From positions 10,349 to 74,348 of the forward strand of contig CALAUL010000049.1 of NCBI GenBank assembly GCA_937892255.1: 64,000 bases of DNA. The letters are read 5' to 3'. A program made the position numbers and the translations under genes. Below are positions 16,745-25,317 of the stretch, piece after piece. The DNA is from an uncultured Bacteroidales bacterium (GTDB taxonomy: Bacteria; Bacteroidota; Bacteroidia; Bacteroidales; Marinilabiliaceae). How positions within the stretch are numbered: the first letter of the stretch is position 1; each line of letters starts with the position of its first letter. The notes beneath the pieces are model-generated. The model saw only the letters and a list, made by a program, of their open reading frames with translations, did no database searches and was not told where the DNA came from.

Positions 16745-19249
16745 TCATAGCTTGAAGTTGAACTGAGCCCGCAATCCCCATGTGGGCGCATTGACAAAGT
16801 TCTTTTGAGTCAGTCGATAAAGCGCGTCTACACGGAAGAATCGTAATATGTTGTCTACTCCGATGTTGAATTCTATATATCCGCCATTTATGCCACTTAC
16901 TTTGTCGGGCATGTCAAGCATTGCTAAGTGACGGTCGGAGAGAGAACCCAACATGGCTTTGAACCCGATGACTTCGCGTAGTCCCGAACGGTGTAGGTAT
17001 GGTATTTTGTGGAACAATTTGCCGTTGAGGAAATAATCGACGTAGGCGTAGATATATTTATCGTTGCAGAACTCCAGATAGTTCATCATGTTGAAGTCGT
17101 AGGTATAGAATCCGAAGGTCTTGTTGCCTCGTGGTATCTCGAGCATGGAGTATGGCAAAGTCCCGAAGTACATTCCACCTTCGAGGGCGTAGTTAAACTC
17201 TGTTTGCCCGATATACACTTTGTGCTTGAGGGTGGAGTGAATGCGAGCATATTGTCTTTCGACATCAGCTACACGTGTATTACCTGCGGCTATGGTAAAG
17301 TGTATGATGGGGAAGTCTGTCGACATGTAGACACGTTGCATGCCGTCGTCGATGTATTTTTCGTTGAAGCTAAAACGTGTGTCGATGGCTACTTCTTGTC
17401 TCATGACACGTTCTACGGGGGTGCCGTTTTGGGAGAATGGGTAGTATTTGGGAGAGTATTGCCATTGTGCCGTTGCGGACAGACTGCTTGATATGCCAGT
17501 TATCCATTCATGGTCGTATTTCAGTTTTAGTTTGCGTTCGTACATCAGTTCGTCTATTTCTTCGCGTTTGAATATCTGTGCAACGACGTTGGTTTCTGAT
17601 GTGGTGAGCATATTCTCGTAGAGGTAGAGTATATTCTCGTTCTCGCCAATTTTGACGATGCGGTCGTAGTATGTTATTTCCAAGGCTCTACGGAATGGTG
17701 TATCGAACTTGTAGCCTATTCCGCCTTGATATGTAGGACGGGTGTTTTTGAAGCCGTAGCCTATGACACCCATGAACATCCATTTTTTGCTTATTTCTTT
17801 ACTTGTTCGCAGCCCGAAGCCGAGGTGCAGACCTTCTATCTTGTTGGTATTGAACATTTCGGCATACGGGCCTATCTCAAAGTGTCCGAGGTCGAGAAAT
17901 CCTGTCATGGCGAGTTTGGCCATGAGGTTGAAAGTCTTCACAGAGCCTACGTTATTGAGAGAGTCTATGGCGTTGTTGCTGTCGATGTTTTCTTCTGACA
18001 GTTCGGCATGTCGCATGTCTTGCCAGAAGGTCTCGTCTTGTTCTTTATAGTTTGGAGCTTTGATCGTCTCATAGGCAAGTGCTTTTGCGCTCAAAAATAG
18101 TGGGTCTTCTTGATTTAGTTTGACGTTGCGTTGCGAATTGTACATATTGCACTTTATCTCTAAACGTTTCTTCTCGGAGTTGACGGGCATATAGTCAACG
18201 TGCATTTCCATCTCGTTGGTTCCGAAGAATGGCAGAGAGTCGTTGATGAATTGGTAGGTGCTATTGATGGTGAATTTCTTAACGAAGTTGATGTTGGTAT
18301 ATTTTGGCATGGAAGCATCGATGCGCATTATGGAGTGGTGCTTTGTCTCGATGTCCATTGTGCCGATGAATGACTTATCGCCTTGGCTCTTAGGACGAAA
18401 CTTTACGGTGTATATCTTCGTTGAATCTGCCATATAGCAACTGTCAGTAATGTAGTATTTATAGTAGTGAAAAGCATTGTCGGCAATAGGACTGACAAAG
18501 CCGAGTCCGAAAAGTTTTACGACGTTTTCATAAAACGATACTTCCGTATCCATTGCACTCGAAAAACCTCCTATCTCGTATTGTTTGAAGATGTCTATGC
18601 CTTTTGTGTTGTCGCCGAGGATGGTCGATTTGAGTTTGCGAGGATTCTTTTGTGTTTCATTGAGGGATATTGTTTCTGAAAAATAGACGGGCAAGTAGCG
18701 ATTGCTGTCAGCGTCAATGCGCATAAGATCTTGGGCATTCTTTAAAATCCAGTTTCCTTGAGCCTTGTTGCTGATGTTGTTAAGAGCATATTCCCAGCGA
18801 GAGTATTTTTCGAAAGAAGTGCGTTCGTACTGAGTTGGGTCGTTTCGTTTCTTGTTTGCAATGACCTTTCGCATTAGTCGTCGCGGAGCGTCGTCGGGGC
18901 TAATTAAGATTTCGCTTATGGCGTATGTTTGCGACACCATATCGATATAGTTTGTATCGGCACGAAGTTCGTTTAGCGGTAGGCTTATGGTGTGATAACC
19001 CATGACGTTAAACCATAGCGAGTCGGTACGGATAGGCAGGTTGATAGTGAACTTTCCGTCGAAGTCGCTCACTACGCCAATCATTGTTCCTTTGATATAG
19101 ATATTCGATAAAGGCAGAGGTTCCCCAGTGTCTCGGTCTACTACTATTCCGGTGATTTGCTTTTTTATTTTCTCTTGAGCCAAAGAGTCGTAAGCAAAAG
19201 ATAGGCACACCAGAAGAATAACAAGTGTTATTATCTTATTTCGTTGCAT
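16745..19249 (-). CDS. DUF5686 outer-membrane protein with carboxypeptidase-regulatory-like domain
   Basis: 834 aa. N-terminal signal peptide (ending SLAQ), then a CarboxypepD_reg-like beta-sandwich at about 33-110 (ITGIVVDRDTGEPLPLSNIY, GVVSDFDGKFTINLP), as found at the start of many SusC/TonB-type proteins, then a long DUF5686 region that ends in beta strands (GLRAQFNFKL). No TonB plug is apparent. Function is unknown; family members are predicted outer-membrane barrels. Single gene with its own promoter. Confidence 0.88.
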   Translation of the reverse strand: MQRNKIITLVILLVCLSFAYDSLAQEKIKKQITGIVVDRDTGEPLPLSNIYIKGTMIGVVSDFDGKFTINLPIRTDSLWFNVMGYHTISLPLNELRADTNYIDMVSQTYAISEILISPDDAPRRLMRKVIANKKRNDPTQYERTSFEKYSRWEYALNNISNKAQGNWILKNAQDLMRIDADSNRYLPVYFSETISLNETQKNPRKLKSTILGDNTKGIDIFKQYEIGGFSSAMDTEVSFYENVVKLFGLGFVSPIADNAFHYYKYYITDSCYMADSTKIYTVKFRPKSQGDKSFIGTMDIETKHHSIMRIDASMPKYTNINFVKKFTINSTYQFINDSLPFFGTNEMEMHVDYMPVNSEKKRLEIKCNMYNSQRNVKLNQEDPLFLSAKALAYETIKAPNYKEQDETFWQDMRHAELSEENIDSNNAIDSLNNVGSVKTFNLMAKLAMTGFLDLGHFEIGPYAEMFNTNKIEGLHLGFGLRTSKEISKKWMFMGVIGYGFKNTRPTYQGGIGYKFDTPFRRALEITYYDRIVKIGENENILYLYENMLTTSETNVVAQIFKREEIDELMYERKLKLKYDHEWITGISSSLSATAQWQYSPKYYPFSQNGTPVERVMRQEVAIDTRFSFNEKYIDDGMQRVYMSTDFPIIHFTIAAGNTRVADVERQYARIHSTLKHKVYIGQTEFNYALEGGMYFGTLPYSMLEIPRGNKTFGFYTYDFNMMNYLEFCNDKYIYAYVDYFLNGKLFHKIPYLHRSGLREVIGFKAMLGSLSDRHLAMLDMPDKVSGINGGYIEFNIGVDNILRFFRVDALYRLTQKNFVNAPTWGLRAQFNFKL

Positions 19250-19276
19250 TCAAAGTTGTCATTGTTATTTGAGATG

Positions 19277-19284
19277 CAAAGGTA
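19277..19284 (-). promoter_or_regulatory. Promoter -7 element of the DUF5686 gene
   Basis: TACCTTTG on the minus strand, 27 nt before the ATG at 19249. Confidence 0.5.
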
Positions 19285-19350
19285 CTCGTTTTTTCTTTTC
19301 GGTTTTCTAAGTTAATGTTAAGGTTTCCCAAAAAGGACAATCTTATAGAA

Positions 19351-19399
19351 ATAGAAGCTGTTTAGGTTTTGCCAAGTGGGCATTCTAAACAGCTTCTAT
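19351..19399 (-). terminator. Long hairpin, probable terminator of the antiporter gene
   Basis: Perfect 15-bp arms ATAGAAGCTGTTTAG (19351-19365) and CTAAACAGCTTCTAT (19385-19399) with a small inner stem in the loop (TGCC/GGCA). It lies 8 nt past the antiporter stop on the minus strand and is followed there by a short TTTCT tract. Confidence 0.75.
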
Positions 19400-19406
19400 G
19401 TGACTT

Positions 19407-20384
19407 TTATTGGTTGAGTATTAAGTATGCCACATATCCTATGTATGCCAAAGTTAGGAGCACGCCTTCAGCTCTAGATATCTTGTAAGAGGTTCGAGCA
19501 AAGAACCATATCAGCAGAGAGCATGCAAGTTGTACGATGAGGTCGATAGTTGTTATTCCGCCCATTTCGAGAGGTGTTATTGTTGCGCAAATGCCTAAGA
19601 TGAAGAAAATGTTAAAGATGCTGCTTCCTACCACATTTCCGATAGCCATGTCTGTTTTGCCTTTTAGTGCAGCGGCCACGGATGTCGCAAGTTCTGGAGT
19701 TGATGTCCCTATGGCAACGATAGTAAGTCCAACGATAGATTGGCTTACGCCGAGAGCCAAAGCAATGTTTGAAGCCGAGTCTACGAAGAAGTCGCCACCA
19801 AAGATAAGACCAGCCAAGCCTATTATGATAAAGAGAATCGATTTCCATATAGGCTGAGGTTTGATGTTTGCTTGTTCATTGGAAGTGCCTTGCGATGATG
19901 GATTTTTCTTTGCTACAAGTAAGGTGTAGTATAGGAATGTAATCATTATACAAAGTAAAACCAATCCGCTTTGTCTGCTTATTATATTTGTTTCTTGATT
20001 GCTTATGATTGTTCCGGAAGCTACGATGAAGAGCAAAGTGGCTGCTAATATTGACCAAGGAATATCTTTTCCAACAACTTGTCGGTCAACGGCGAACGGT
20101 TTTATCATTGCTGTCACACCTAAGATGAGCAAAACATTGGCAATGTTGCTGCCGACAACATTACCTACGGCTATTTCAGATAATCCGTCTATGGCTGATA
20201 TTGAGGATACGACAAGCTCGGGTGTCGATGTTCCAATGCCTACTATTGTAAGGCCAATAATCAGTTCTGATACGTTAAACTTACGTGCTACGTCTGAAGC
20301 ACCGGTAGTAAGCCAATCTGCACCTTTTACAATAAGAACTAGTCCTAATATTAGTAGGAGAATATCTGTGATAATCATGGTCAT
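19407..20384 (-). CDS. Ca2+/Na+ (or K+/Na+) exchanger, YrbG-type CaCA family
   Basis: 325 aa from ATG at 20384; the open frame extends 22 codons upstream without support. Ten or eleven helices in two homologous halves, each with the alpha-repeat signature: VGIGTSTPELVVS with GNVVGSNIANVLLILG in the first and VAIGTSTPELATS with GNVVGSSIFNIFFILG in the second. These glutamates and asparagines bind cation in the family. Specificity is not readable. Confidence 0.92.
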   Translation of the reverse strand: MTMIITDILLLILGLVLIVKGADWLTTGASDVARKFNVSELIIGLTIVGIGTSTPELVVSSISAIDGLSEIAVGNVVGSNIANVLLILGVTAMIKPFAVDRQVVGKDIPWSILAATLLFIVASGTIISNQETNIISRQSGLVLLCIMITFLYYTLLVAKKNPSSQGTSNEQANIKPQPIWKSILFIIIGLAGLIFGGDFFVDSASNIALALGVSQSIVGLTIVAIGTSTPELATSVAAALKGKTDMAIGNVVGSSIFNIFFILGICATITPLEMGGITTIDLIVQLACSLLIWFFARTSYKISRAEGVLLTLAYIGYVAYLILNQ

Positions 20385-20510
20385 GGCCAGTATTATTATG
20401 AGTTGTAAAATAATGCGAAGATATATCTTTTTTATAAGACAATATGACAAGTTGTGAAAAATATCATTTTGCGCAATTGGGGTTGTTTGTATTGGTAACT
20501 CTTATATGCC

Positions 20511-20552
20511 TAAAAACAAAATTCCTCGTAATTCTTTGAAAACTACGAGGAA
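20511..20552 (-). terminator. Terminator downstream of tmRNA (minus strand)
   Basis: Stem TTCCTCGTA (20522-20530) with TACGAGGAA (20544-20552), followed on the minus strand by TTTTGTTTTT. It lies 8 nt beyond the tmRNA 3' end. Confidence 0.9.
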
Positions 20553-20559
20553 ACTCTTG

Positions 20560-20958
20560 TGGAGCTGTGGGGAATCGAACCCCAGTCCAAACAAAGAAGC
20601 CATACGCTTTCTACATGCTTATTCAATCTTTGGTTTTCGTGCTTAGCGTGGGGATTGACACCCGAACTAAACCTTAGCTCTTTAGAAACTTCATCGACCA
20701 TTAAGAGCAAACGATCAACTATCCCCAATTTTCCTGTGCCTCTGTACCAAACCGCCTTGAGGAGTGGGCATTTGAGAGACATCTCGTTTCAGACTCTTAG
20801 CCCGAAATAAAGCCTATCTACTGTGCTTCGATTAGGCAGCGAGAGCATAATTAGTTTCGCCAGTTATAAGTTCGTAACCCGAGATTAAAGAGCCAGCATT
20901 ACGACGCTCTGCATGCTTACGTACCACTTTGCAATGCTGTCAAATCCAGGTCAACCCC
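20560..20958 (-). ncRNA. ssrA: Transfer-messenger RNA (tmRNA), tag GETNYALAA
   Basis: One-piece tmRNA of about 399 nt that, with SmpB, rescues stalled ribosomes and tags the nascent protein. The 5' end GGGGTTG (20958-20952) pairs with CAGCTCC near the 3' end to form the 7-bp acceptor stem, with discriminator A at 20560; the T-arm GGTTCGATTCC is clear. CCA is not encoded. The tag frame runs from GGC at 20861 to TAA at 20832 and reads G-E-T-N-Y-A-L-A-A, the tag seen in Bacteroides relatives. Both-strand open frames in this region are artefacts. Confidence 0.97.
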
Positions 20959-20987
20959 ATTACTTTGTAATACGTCGTCTACGTCTG

Positions 20988-20995
20988 CAAATGTA
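20988..20995 (-). promoter_or_regulatory. Promoter -7 element of tmRNA
   Basis: TACATTTG on the minus strand, 29 nt before the mature 5' end, with CTTG (one change from TTTG) 20 nt upstream as possible -33 element. Confidence 0.55.
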
Positions 20996-21009
20996 TATGC
21001 TTTTTTTGA

Positions 21010-21579
21010 TTAATACAAGTTGTTTTGTGAAAAATAATTTATCACGTCTTTATCTGTGAAATACATAACACATTTGTTGTTTTTTACCCATTGTCTGATT
21101 TGTGTAGAACTGATGTCCAACTGTGGGGCTTCGACGATTTCTATGTGTGTATTTTCCGGTTTTGTGATGTGGTATCCGGGACGCGGATATACTATTATGC
21201 GGTAGTTTTTTATGAGTGTTTCAGCTTCTTTCCAGCGGTTCAGACCGCCTAAGTTGTCCCCTCCCATGATGATGGAGAACTCGCAGTCGGGATATTCTCG
21301 TTCTAACGCTCGCATGGTGTCGATGGTATATGATGGAACGGGGAGTGCCGTTTCTATGTCGCAAACTTTTATTTTTATGTTGTCTCCAATTGCTATGCGT
21401 GCCATGTTGATACGATGTGAGACGTCTGCCAACTCGTTGTTTTGTTTGAATGGGTTTTGAGGACTTACGACAAGCCATACTTCGTCGATGTCGGCGTAGT
21501 TGACCATGTGTTGTGCCAACATCAAATGTCCCATGTGAATGGGGTTGAACGAACCGAAGAAGAGTCCAACTTTTGTCAT
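21010..21579 (-). CDS. nadD: Nicotinate-nucleotide adenylyltransferase
   Basis: 189-aa enzyme joining nicotinate mononucleotide and ATP in NAD synthesis. Nucleotidyl transferase motif GSFNPIHMGHLML at 9-21 (GxFxPxHxGH) and the second motif ISSTQIRQWV near the C-terminus. Third gene of a yicC-gmk-nadD transcript, 13 nt after gmk. Confidence 0.95.
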   Translation of the reverse strand: MTKVGLFFGSFNPIHMGHLMLAQHMVNYADIDEVWLVVSPQNPFKQNNELADVSHRINMARIAIGDNIKIKVCDIETALPVPSYTIDTMRALEREYPDCEFSIIMGGDNLGGLNRWKEAETLIKNYRIIVYPRPGYHITKPENTHIEIVEAPQLDISSTQIRQWVKNNKCVMYFTDKDVINYFSQNNLY

Positions 21580-21592
21580 TGTTTTGCAGTTG

Positions 21593-22159
21593 TTAGTTTT
21601 CGAGGAATCTCTTCACGATATTCTCGACTTCTTGTTTGGCTTTGTCGAGGTTGTCGTTGATTATCACCTTGTCAAACTGTGGGGCAAAGTTTAATTCGTA
21701 TTCGGCTTTAGCTAATCTTTGTTCTATCTTTTCTGCACTGTCTGTGCCTCTGTTTTCAAGTCGTTTGCGCAGTTCGGCAACAGATGGAGGTTGTACAAAG
21801 ATGCTTAAGGCTTTCTCTCCGAACATCTTTTTTATATTTAAGCCTCCAACAACGTCGACATCGAACACAATGCATTTGCCTTCGCTCCATACTCGTTCGA
21901 GTTCGCTTTTTGGTGTGCCGTAGAAGCAACCTTCGTATACTTCTTCGTATTCTACGAATTCGTCGTTCTTTACTCGTTCTCTAAAGTCATCGATGCTGAG
22001 GAAGTAATATTCTTTGCCATGTTGTTCTTGTCCTCGTGGGGCACGTGATGTCGCGGAGATGGAGAATCCCAATGGGAAGCCAAGGCTGAGCAGGTGGTTT
22101 ACTAATGTGCTCTTTCCTGAACCTGATGGCGCTGAGAATATAAGTATTTTGCCGTCCAT
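21593..22159 (-). CDS. gmk: Guanylate kinase
   Basis: 188 aa; phosphorylates GMP to GDP. P-loop SAPSGSGKST at 9-18, GMP-binding segment SRAPRGQEQHGKEY, and lid-region residues in the middle. Complete. It starts 6 nt after the YicC gene and precedes nadD. Confidence 0.96.
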   Translation of the reverse strand: MDGKILIFSAPSGSGKSTLVNHLLSLGFPLGFSISATSRAPRGQEQHGKEYYFLSIDDFRERVKNDEFVEYEEVYEGCFYGTPKSELERVWSEGKCIVFDVDVVGGLNIKKMFGEKALSIFVQPPSVAELRKRLENRGTDSAEKIEQRLAKAEYELNFAPQFDKVIINDNLDKAKQEVENIVKRFLEN

Positions 22160-22165
22160 AATTTT

Positions 22166-23041
22166 CTAAAGCACGTTAAGTATCTGCTCTTTTATCTTTT
22201 CCAACTCGTCTTTCATCTGAATGACAAGTTTTTGTAGGTTTGCTTCGTTGGCTTTAGAGCCAAGGGTGTTTATCTCTCGTCCTATCTCTTGTGCTATGAA
22301 TCCAAGTTTCTTTCCCGGTTGGTCTTCTATCTCCATTGTTTCGATGAAGTATTTAAGATGTTGTGCCAATCGGACTTTCTCTTCGTTGATGTCGAGTTTC
22401 TCTATGTAGAGAATCATCTCCTGCTCTAAGCGGTTCATGTCGGCGTTGCCTTTCATGATGAGTTCTTCGAGGTTTTTCTCGATACGAGCTCTTACTTTTT
22501 CTACGCGACCGGCTTCGTACTTAGGTACTTGTGCTAAAAATGAGTCGATGAGAGCTATGCGAGTGCGTAAGTCTGCTTCGAGTGATTCTCCTTCTTTTTT
22601 GCGGAAGTTTATCATGTTGTCGATAGCTTCCGAGATTGTATTATAGATTGCGTTCCATTCTTCTTCGTTGAGTTGTGGCTGTTCTACTGTTATTGTGTCC
22701 GGTAGTGGCATTATGATACGTAGGAAGTCTGTTTTGTCGCTTTGTTCGAATTCGTCAGATAGTTCTTTCATCTGGGAAAAATAACCTCTTATGACTTCTT
22801 TGTTTATTACTACTACTTTTTCGCCCGATTGAGACTCTATGTGAATCGAGAAGTCAACTTTTCCTCTGAATAGTCGTGAGGTGAGTTCTGAGCGTATTTC
22901 AAGTTCTTTCTCTCTGTAAAATGCAGGAATGCGGGTGTTTAAATCCATCTGCTTGCTATTGAGAGATTTTACCTCTACGCTTACTTTTTTGTTCGGCAAT
23001 TCGCATATTGCTTTGCCGTAACCGGTCATTGATAGTATCAT
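22166..23041 (-). CDS. yicC: YicC/YloC-family endoribonuclease
   Basis: 291 aa from ATG at 23041 (MILSMTGYGKA, the conserved start of the family); the frame is open 12 codons upstream but those are not conserved. N-terminal YicC domain and C-terminal DUF1732 (EDQPGKKLGFIAQEIGREINTLGSKAN), which carries the metal-dependent RNase activity described for YicC and YloC. Heads an operon with gmk and nadD; linkage yicC-gmk is widely conserved. Confidence 0.93.
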   Translation of the reverse strand: MILSMTGYGKAICELPNKKVSVEVKSLNSKQMDLNTRIPAFYREKELEIRSELTSRLFRGKVDFSIHIESQSGEKVVVINKEVIRGYFSQMKELSDEFEQSDKTDFLRIIMPLPDTITVEQPQLNEEEWNAIYNTISEAIDNMINFRKKEGESLEADLRTRIALIDSFLAQVPKYEAGRVEKVRARIEKNLEELIMKGNADMNRLEQEMILYIEKLDINEEKVRLAQHLKYFIETMEIEDQPGKKLGFIAQEIGREINTLGSKANEANLQKLVIQMKDELEKIKEQILNVL

Positions 23042-23074
23042 TGCTATTTCCTTGTTTTCTGTTTCTTGAGAGCA

Positions 23075-23082
23075 CAAAGTTA
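23075..23082 (-). promoter_or_regulatory. Promoter -7 element of the yicC-gmk-nadD operon
   Basis: TAACTTTG on the minus strand, 33 nt before the ATG at 23041. Confidence 0.5.
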
Positions 23083-23118
23083 TAATTACTCTCTTAAATT
23101 AACTACTAAATTGTCATT

Positions 23119-24909
23119 CTATTCGTAGGATACGTGCATCAGTACTCGTCTATAGACGGAGAATATTTTAGATTTCGATACGAATCCCACATATTTGTGG
23201 TTGTCTACCACGGGCAGATTCCAAGCTCCTGTTTGTTCGAATTTGTCCATTACGCTTTCCATGTTTTCATCGGTGCGTATAAATGCGGGTGGTATTGTCA
23301 TGAGCTCTCGGACAAGGGTTGTACCATATAGGTCTTTGTTGAACATTATGCCTCGTATGTCGTTGAGTGTCACTACTCCTATGAGTTCGTTTTTGATGTT
23401 TACTACGGGGAATAGATTTCGTTGCGACTGTGCTATTTCTTGAACTAGATGCCCTAATGTGTCGTCGGCGTGTACTATGATGAAGTCTGTCTCTATGACT
23501 TTGTCAACGTGCATGAGTGTCAATACGGCTTTGTCTCTCTCGTGGGTGAGTAGTTCTCCCTTTGCTGCTAATGGTTTGGTGTAAATGCTGTATTTTTCAA
23601 AACTGCATATTGTCAAGTATGATACTGTTGATGTTATCATTAGGGGAACTAATAGCTGATAGCCATTTGTTATTTCGGCAATGAGAAATATTGATGTCAG
23701 TGGAGCGTGCATAACGGCAGACATTACACCGGCCATTCCGGCAAGTGTGAAGTTTGTTGTGGGTATGTCGTGTACTCCGGTGAGATTATTCAAGCCGGCG
23801 AAGAAGAATCCTGCTACGCCTCCGATGAACAAACTTGGAGCAAATGTTCCTCCGACACCTCCAGCGCCTGTTGTGGCTGCTGTGGCAAATGTTTTAAACA
23901 ATAAGACTCCTCCGGCAAAGAGAACCAATGATATTTCTCCTGTGCCCAACATCGCAAAGGGTGAGTTGTTGATTATCTCGTTGGGGTTGTTGCTAAGTAG
24001 TTGTGTTATGGTGGAGTACCCTTCGCCATATAATGGCGGGAAGAAGAATATCAGCACGCCGAGAGTGGCTCCTCCGATAATCCATTTTACATAGCTGTTC
24101 TTAAAGTGTCCAATCCACTTTTCATACATCCACAAACCACGTGAAAACATGAGTCCTACCAGTCCGGTGAAGATTCCAAAGACTATATAATATGGTATGT
24201 TCTCCATTACGAACGGCATGCCGTGTGAGAAGCTGAATTCTACATCTCGGCCCAAGAAATAGTATGTGACAGATGTGGCTGTTATGGCAGAGACAAGCAG
24301 AGGTATAATAGAGGCTAATGTCAGATTGAGCATGAGTATTTCCAATGTGAAAATCATGCCGGCTATGGGTGCCTTGAATACACCGGCTATGCCTCCTGCT
24401 GCGCCACAAGCTATGAGCAGTGTTATTGTCTTGTAGTCCATGCGGAAAAGTTTGCCGATATTCGAGCCAAGGCTGGCTCCGGTAAGAGCAATGGGGGCTT
24501 CGGCTCCGACCGAGCCTCCAAATCCGATGGTAAACGAACTTGCTATTATTGATGAGTAGGAGTGATGACGTTTGATATTGCTGCCTCTTTTCGAAATGGC
24601 ATATAGTATTTTTGTGACTCCGTGTCCGAGGTTGTCTTTTACGAAATACTTTACATAAAGGAATGTTATTAGTATGCCTATGATAGGGCAGACTAAAAGT
24701 AAAACGTTGTAGCTGAGGTTTGAAAAGTTGTCAACGACAAACCATTTTACAAAACCTACGAATAGTTTTAATAGGACTGCGGCCAAGCCACTAATAAGGC
24801 CTACAAAAAAACTCAACACAATAACGAAATTGCGCTGTCCGATGTGGTCTATTTGCCAACTTGCAACTGATTCCGAAATGCGTAATAATATTTCATCTAT
24901 CCTTTTCAC
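23119..24909 (-). CDS. ClC-family chloride channel/transporter with CBS domains
   Basis: 596 aa. The first 430 residues form the ClC membrane core with the ion-path motifs GGSVGAEAPIAL (gating Glu kept, as GAEAP rather than GREGP), GAAGGIAGVFKAPIAG and GAGGVGGTFAPSLFIGG. The last 130 residues contain two CBS domains (from MHVDKVIETDF and RELMTIPPAFI), which bind adenosine nucleotides in relatives. Starts with GTG at 24909, 5 nt after a -7 element. Confidence 0.92.
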   Translation of the reverse strand: MKRIDEILLRISESVASWQIDHIGQRNFVIVLSFFVGLISGLAAVLLKLFVGFVKWFVVDNFSNLSYNVLLLVCPIIGILITFLYVKYFVKDNLGHGVTKILYAISKRGSNIKRHHSYSSIIASSFTIGFGGSVGAEAPIALTGASLGSNIGKLFRMDYKTITLLIACGAAGGIAGVFKAPIAGMIFTLEILMLNLTLASIIPLLVSAITATSVTYYFLGRDVEFSFSHGMPFVMENIPYYIVFGIFTGLVGLMFSRGLWMYEKWIGHFKNSYVKWIIGGATLGVLIFFFPPLYGEGYSTITQLLSNNPNEIINNSPFAMLGTGEISLVLFAGGVLLFKTFATAATTGAGGVGGTFAPSLFIGGVAGFFFAGLNNLTGVHDIPTTNFTLAGMAGVMSAVMHAPLTSIFLIAEITNGYQLLVPLMITSTVSYLTICSFEKYSIYTKPLAAKGELLTHERDKAVLTLMHVDKVIETDFIIVHADDTLGHLVQEIAQSQRNLFPVVNIKNELIGVVTLNDIRGIMFNKDLYGTTLVRELMTIPPAFIRTDENMESVMDKFEQTGAWNLPVVDNHKYVGFVSKSKIFSVYRRVLMHVSYE

Positions 24910-24914
24910 GTGTG

Positions 24915-24922
24915 CAAAAGTA
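24915..24922 (-). promoter_or_regulatory. Promoter -7 element of the ClC gene
   Basis: TACTTTTG on the minus strand, then CACAC, then the GTG start codon. Confidence 0.55.
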
Positions 24923-25129
24923 ATTATTTACATTGACTAATACGGCATGAATGGAATAATGTTATTGTTAGAAATTCTTAAATCATGCCTCTCTTTTTTT
25001 TATATATATTACTTATAAAATGTAAATCTTATAGGCTACCTATTAAACATAATGATGTAAATGGGCAAAAAAAACAGAGGCTTAATAAAAAAAAGTAAGT
25101 TAAGGTGTACAATGTAATGAAAAAGTATT

Positions 25130-25137
25130 TATATTTG
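25130..25137 (+). promoter_or_regulatory. Promoter -7 element of the aromatic amino acid operon
   Basis: TATATTTG, ending 27 nt before the leader-peptide ATG. Expected transcript start near 25143. Confidence 0.65.
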
Positions 25138-25164
25138 CACCATTGAAATAAAATAGAAATAGAA

Positions 25165-25227
25165 ATGCAAAATACACGATATTATTATGGCTCGTTTTTT
25201 AGCTTTTTTGGTTTTAACCAAAGATGA
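25165..25227 (+). CDS. Phe/Tyr leader peptide of the aromatic amino acid operon
   Basis: Short reading frame of 20 codons plus TGA: M-Q-N-T-R-Y-Y-Y-G-S-F-F-S-F-F-G-F-N-Q-R. Three consecutive Tyr and five Phe among 20 residues are what a ribosome-stalling attenuator for Phe/Tyr biosynthesis needs (compare the Phe-rich pheA leader of enteric bacteria). It lies 27 nt after the promoter box and 44 nt before a terminator hairpin, with the operon genes for phenylalanine and tyrosine synthesis immediately after. Too short for usual gene calling. Confidence 0.88.
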   Translation: MQNTRYYYGSFFSFFGFNQR

Positions 25228-25228
25228 T

Positions 25229-25300
25229 GCGGGTCGTATGTGTATATCAATAGTCAAATAAGGATATTAAAAGCCCGCCGAATTTCGGAGGGCTTTTTTG
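25229..25300 (+). promoter_or_regulatory. Attenuator: antiterminator/terminator region
   Basis: Terminator arms 25272-25281 (AGCCCGCCGA) and 25285-25294 (TCGGAGGGCT) pair with one G/A mismatch and are followed by T's to 25299. GCGGGT at 25229-25234, just after the leader stop codon, can pair with GCCCGC at 25273-25278, the 5' arm of the terminator, and so could form the competing antiterminator. A further hairpin TTTGGTT/AACCAAA lies over the last Phe codon of the leader. Stalling at Tyr or Phe codons would be expected to free the antiterminator. Confidence 0.8.
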
Positions 25301-25317
25301 TTGAAATAAATAGTAAA

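Noticed and set aside
20543..20810. Protein frames on both strands near 20.6 kb
   Set aside because: They fall entirely within the tmRNA gene.
25240..25317. In-frame N-terminal extension of prephenate dehydratase
   Set aside because: It reads through the terminator hairpin of the attenuator; the conserved protein starts at MMKEIKHVAIQG (25318).
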